Below, piece after piece: positions 4,841 through 6,914 of a DNA stretch of 6,914 nt; position 1 is the stretch's first letter; each line of letters starts with the position of its first letter. A model generated the notes under the pieces. It had not been told where the DNA came from. It did no database searches and was given only the letters and a program-made list of their open reading frames with translations. This stretch comes from Acidobacteriota bacterium (GTDB lineage: Bacteria; Acidobacteriota; Terriglobia; Acidoferrales; UBA7541): NCBI GenBank assembly GCA_019239815.1, contig JAFAZL010000460.1, forward strand, positions 1-6,914, given 5' to 3'. A program made the position numbers and the translations under genes.

Positions 4841-6520
4841 CTACTTCTCGGCGAGGATTTTTACTTGGCTGCCGAAGATTTGATAGTCGGTGAACTGCCC
4901 GCGGCACCAATCGACGCGATTCTTATCCTCAGTTTTCGCCGCGATCGTCATCGGAATCGTGCGCGCCGCTTCACCTGCGCGCGTCAACAAACCATACGTC
5001 ACGACGACGTGATACACCTTGCGTTCGCCCGGAAGCTCATAGTGCTCCGACATGCGCACGATGTTCATGTCCTCATCGGTCCACACTTCGCCATAGCAAC
5101 TCGTTCGTACGGTCTTGCTCGACTTGAACAGAATGTGATCGTTGACGTAGGTAAAGCCGCAAACGCCATCTTCGATACCGGCGCTGTACTGAAATACTTT
5201 GAGCTGCTTATCATTCACAACAACATCCGGCGCCTGATGCACCTTGAGATGAAGCTGCTTCCCCACCATCTCAGGCAGCTCCGACCACTCCAACGCCGGC
5301 ACAATCGAATGGCTCAGCGGCGGCAGCGGTATTTCGTCGAGCTCCGCCTTGCCATCTGGAAATTCTCTAAATTTCTGTGCGCCGTCGATCACCCGCACTT
5401 CGTAGGCTGCATGCAACGACGCCTCTTTGTTGCCTGAGCCCCACGCCAGCCGCTGCACCGCGATCAGGTTTCGCATGCCCTCCGCGAGTTGCTGCGCGGT
5501 TTCACGCAGCTGTTTTACTAGGACGGGTTCGGCCCCGCGATGCTGAAGCCCATCCGTTGTCGGCGCGACATATTTCGGATAGATGTCGTCCGCGTCCGGT
5601 GGCGTAATCCCGCGCGACGGAAAGAGCGTCGTCGCGAGAAATGGCTCGACCTTGGTGACAAAGTCAGCGAGTGACTGTGCCGGGACGGCAACAGCCGTGG
5701 AGGCACTTTCCTCATCGACTCCAGTCAGCACACCGACGATGCGATGGCTCTGTGCATCAACAACAACTCCACCGCTGGCGCCTGGTTGGAGCCTATCCCC
5801 GCTCACGGGCGCATAGTCGAACGCCATCAAACCCGACGTCGTCTCGCCTTTGTACGTGCCCGAAAAGCGCAGCAATTTCCGCGATGCGCGATTCGCTTCT
5901 TTCGGGTACGCGTAAATCTCGACGCGCAGCCCGGGCTGGGGTTCATCCAGGCTAAACGCTGCCCCGTGATGGTGCGCGAGAGGCCTCCGCAATTCGAGAA
6001 TCGCGAGGTCGCGGCTCAGCGTGTATTTGATTGCTCCCGCTGTTGGCCCGACGTTCACGGTCGCGCCTTCATCTTCGGGCCCAGTCGCCAAGAATCGATC
6101 GACAATCGGCTGCCCATCGATCTTGGAAGGGTTGGCGATCGCAGCGACGTGATAGTTCGTAGCGATCAGTCGGCAATTCGGGTCGAGGCAGAACCCGGTG
6201 CCGAATTTATTTTCGAGCCCAAAACCAATCTTCAATTCCGAAATGGGAATGACAATTTGGTCAAAATCGGCAGGCACCGCACCGATTCCCGGACGCACCA
6301 GTGCGTTGGCTCTATACACCCTATCCTGCCCGGGTGCTCGCAACACGAAGCATAGGCAGATCGCCAAAGCGAGGCACAGCTTGCGTAGTGTCAAAGTCCG
6401 ACCACCAAGGAAGGGGACAGTTGCCGCTTGTAATTGCATGCGGCTCGCCACGACTCGGCGGACTGACGACAAAGGCTTTATTGGGGGCTTTGCATCCATG
6501 TGTTCACGCGCCGAACCCAC
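4841..6520 (-). CDS. Exported trypsin-fold serine protease with a large unknown C-terminal domain
   Basis: Up to 559 residues. An Arg/Lys-flanked hydrophobic stretch (48-60, LCLALAICLCFVL) ending in APGQ is a Sec signal peptide, with probable cleavage near 64. The mature N-terminal half is a trypsin-like (Trypsin_2/S1C-type) peptidase. His124 is in ATNYHV, Asp171 in SRDLAIL and Ser249 in PGASGG, so the catalytic triad is complete. Cys111 and Cys116 are close enough for a disulfide. I see no clear PDZ domain. A helical linker (about 331-358) leads to a beta-rich domain (370-559) with Cys454, Cys475 and Cys539 that I cannot assign. Its ending (FTDYQIFGSQVKIL) resembles C-termini of envelope proteins I associate with Acidobacteriota. 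Start choice is uncertain. GTG at 6518-6520 has only GGTGA upstream and leaves a long tail before the signal peptide. ATG at 6497-6499 or TTG at 6392-6394 (residue 43, GGTGG upstream) would give shorter leaders, the TTG giving a textbook one. Likely periplasmic or secreted; substrate unknown. Confidence 0.85.
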   Translation of the reverse strand: MGSAREHMDAKPPIKPLSSVRRVVASRMQLQAATVPFLGGRTLTLRKLCLALAICLCFVLRAPGQDRVYRANALVRPGIGAVPADFDQIVIPISELKIGFGLENKFGTGFCLDPNCRLIATNYHVAAIANPSKIDGQPIVDRFLATGPEDEGATVNVGPTAGAIKYTLSRDLAILELRRPLAHHHGAAFSLDEPQPGLRVEIYAYPKEANRASRKLLRFSGTYKGETTSGLMAFDYAPVSGDRLQPGASGGVVVDAQSHRIVGVLTGVDEESASTAVAVPAQSLADFVTKVEPFLATTLFPSRGITPPDADDIYPKYVAPTTDGLQHRGAEPVLVKQLRETAQQLAEGMRNLIAVQRLAWGSGNKEASLHAAYEVRVIDGAQKFREFPDGKAELDEIPLPPLSHSIVPALEWSELPEMVGKQLHLKVHQAPDVVVNDKQLKVFQYSAGIEDGVCGFTYVNDHILFKSSKTVRTSCYGEVWTDEDMNIVRMSEHYELPGERKVYHVVVTYGLLTRAGEAARTIPMTIAAKTEDKNRVDWCRGQFTDYQIFGSQVKILAEK

Positions 6521-6685
6521 CGCGTCACCGGAAAGAAACGGCGTCGCAAACTGCCCGTAAATGGGGCGTGCTATTACGCCCGAACCGCGCGTACTAGCCG
6601 GTTTGGGCCTGGTGGCTGTGCTTTACACGGATAGCTAAAAATGACGAATTCGAGGGATTTCTGGTTGTTTTGCTCGATTGAGGCA

Positions 6686-6705
6686 GCATTGCCCCGCGGC
6701 AGTGC
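6686..6705. other. 8-bp hairpin upstream of the zwf promoter candidate
   Basis: GCATTGCC (6686-6693) pairs with GGCAGTGC (6698-6705) around a CCGC tetraloop, with one G-T wobble. It lies 22 bases before the -35 candidate of zwf, and would fall in the 5' leader of the protease if that gene is transcribed from further right. No T run follows on either strand. Role unknown. Confidence 0.35.
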
Positions 6706-6727
6706 CCGGCGATGCTTTCCCCAATTT

Positions 6728-6756
6728 TTGATCGTGTCGGTTTCGAGTAGGATGAT
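6728..6756 (+). promoter_or_regulatory. Weak sigma-70 promoter candidate for zwf
   Basis: TTGATC (6728-6733) and GATGAT (6751-6756) each match four of six consensus bases, with the ideal 17-base spacer. Transcription would start near 6763 and give a leader of about 108 bases containing the inverted repeat at 6774-6800. The boxes are weak and could be coincidental. Confidence 0.3.
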
Positions 6757-6773
6757 TTCCCAGCCGAATCGCA

Positions 6774-6800
6774 ATCGAGCGGACGAACTTCCCGCTCGAT
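6774..6800 (+). repeat. Perfect 9-bp inverted repeat in the zwf leader
   Basis: ATCGAGCGG (6774-6782) and CCGCTCGAT (6792-6800) are exact reverse complements around a nine-base spacer. The arms are centred about 18 bp apart, so this could be a regulator site spanning close to two helical turns, or an RNA hairpin in the leader. It ends 70 bases before the zwf ATG. The core GCTCGAT also occurs at 6672-6678, extending there to GCTCGATTG, which is the exact complement of 6772-6780. No T run follows, so it is not a standard terminator or attenuator. Confidence 0.5.
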
Positions 6801-6870
6801 CACAAACGCGCAAACCATTTGCGTCGCATTTCATCACAGTTCCAGAGTTGCTTTCAGAGAGGAAATGAAT

Positions 6871-6914
6871 ATGGCCGCAGTTCAGTCCGACGCTTTGGTC
6901 TTTTTTGGCGCAAC
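6871..6914 (+). CDS. zwf: Glucose-6-phosphate 1-dehydrogenase, first 14 codons
   Basis: Only the start of the gene is present. The translation MAAVQSDALVFFGA, with the next codon beginning AC (Thr), matches the N-terminus of glucose-6-phosphate dehydrogenase. DALVFFGAT is the first beta strand and the start of the glycine-rich NADP-binding loop (GATGDL or GASGDL in the family). The enzyme oxidises glucose 6-phosphate to 6-phosphogluconolactone, the first step of the oxidative pentose phosphate and Entner-Doudoroff pathways. ATG at 6871 has AGGA (6860-6863) seven bases upstream, which is good spacing. An in-frame ATG two codons earlier (6865) almost overlaps that site and is less likely. It is the only gene on the plus strand. 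The identification rests on about 14 residues, so another Rossmann-type dehydrogenase is possible, but the match is characteristic. Confidence 0.75.
   Translation, partial: MAAVQSDALVFFGA

Larger units (their letters stand above)
6521..6870. other. Divergent intergenic region between the protease gene and zwf
   Basis: These 350 bases separate the leftward protease gene from the rightward zwf. They contain a weak plus-strand promoter candidate, a perfect 9-bp inverted repeat in the zwf leader and a GC-rich hairpin upstream of that promoter. No convincing minus-strand promoter for the protease was found. An 87-codon open frame on the minus strand (6574-6837) crosses the region, but it has mixed codon use and only a weak ribosome site, so I do not call it a gene. 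Confidence 0.55.

Noticed and set aside
4718..5437. Plus-strand open frame of 239 codons antisense to the protease C-terminal domain
   Set aside because: Its His/Arg-rich composition is typical of an antisense frame, and the minus-strand protein is continuous and recognisable up to its stop.
6574..6837. Minus-strand 87-codon open frame between the protease gene and zwf
   Set aside because: Third-position composition is mixed, the ribosome site is weak (GGA only), it covers the presumed zwf promoter and leader, and I recognise no family. It remains a remote possibility.
1..6914. Search for CRISPR arrays, insertion sequences, phage, toxin-antitoxin or other defence genes
   Set aside because: No spaced direct repeats, terminal inverted repeats with a transposase, integrase, or recognisable defence domain was seen. 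The genes are housekeeping or general metabolism plus one secreted protease and one unknown protein.

Overview
The window reads as ordinary chromosome from a free-living, moderately GC-rich heterotrophic bacterium. My best guess is Acidobacteriota: the PfkB kinase, the phosphorylase, the secreted protease with its C-terminal domain and the first residues of the glucose-6-phosphate dehydrogenase all look like that phylum from memory. No phylogeny was run, so this is an impression.

Layout. Nearly everything is on the minus strand, so transcription runs from high to low coordinates. From the right: 6871-6914 (+) is the first 14 codons of zwf, diverging from the rest. Positions 6521-6870 form a roughly 350-base divergent intergenic region with a weak plus-strand promoter candidate and a perfect 9-bp inverted repeat in the zwf leader. 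Positions 4841-6520 (-) encode an exported trypsin-fold serine protease with a large uncharacterised C-terminal domain. Positions 4524-4840 are non-coding apart from a promoter candidate and a hairpin. Positions 4101-4523 (-) encode a 140-residue protein I do not recognise, behind a strong Shine-Dalgarno site. Positions 3888-4100 are non-coding, with a hairpin after the orphan gene and two small palindromes before the next gene.

The left half is a run of four minus-strand genes with gaps of 69, 70 and 17 bases, probably one transcription unit: a short-chain-type acyl-CoA dehydrogenase (2739-3887), the methylmalonyl-CoA-mutase GTPase chaperone MeaB (1710-2669), S-methyl-5'-thioadenosine phosphorylase (719-1639), and a PfkB-family kinase (1-701) cut by the window edge just before its catalytic Asp. 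The first pair fits acyl-CoA/propionyl-CoA catabolism through adenosylcobalamin-dependent methylmalonyl-CoA mutase, which is not in the window. The second pair fits nucleoside salvage. A speculative link is that damaged adenosylcobalamin in the mutase releases 5'-deoxyadenosine, which phosphorylases of the MTAP family can also cleave.

I found no CRISPR array, tRNA, rRNA, transposon, phage gene or defence system. The most notable points are the four-gene linkage, an unusual NKSE (instead of NKxD) guanine-specificity motif in MeaB, the unknown domain of the protease, and the inverted repeat before zwf.
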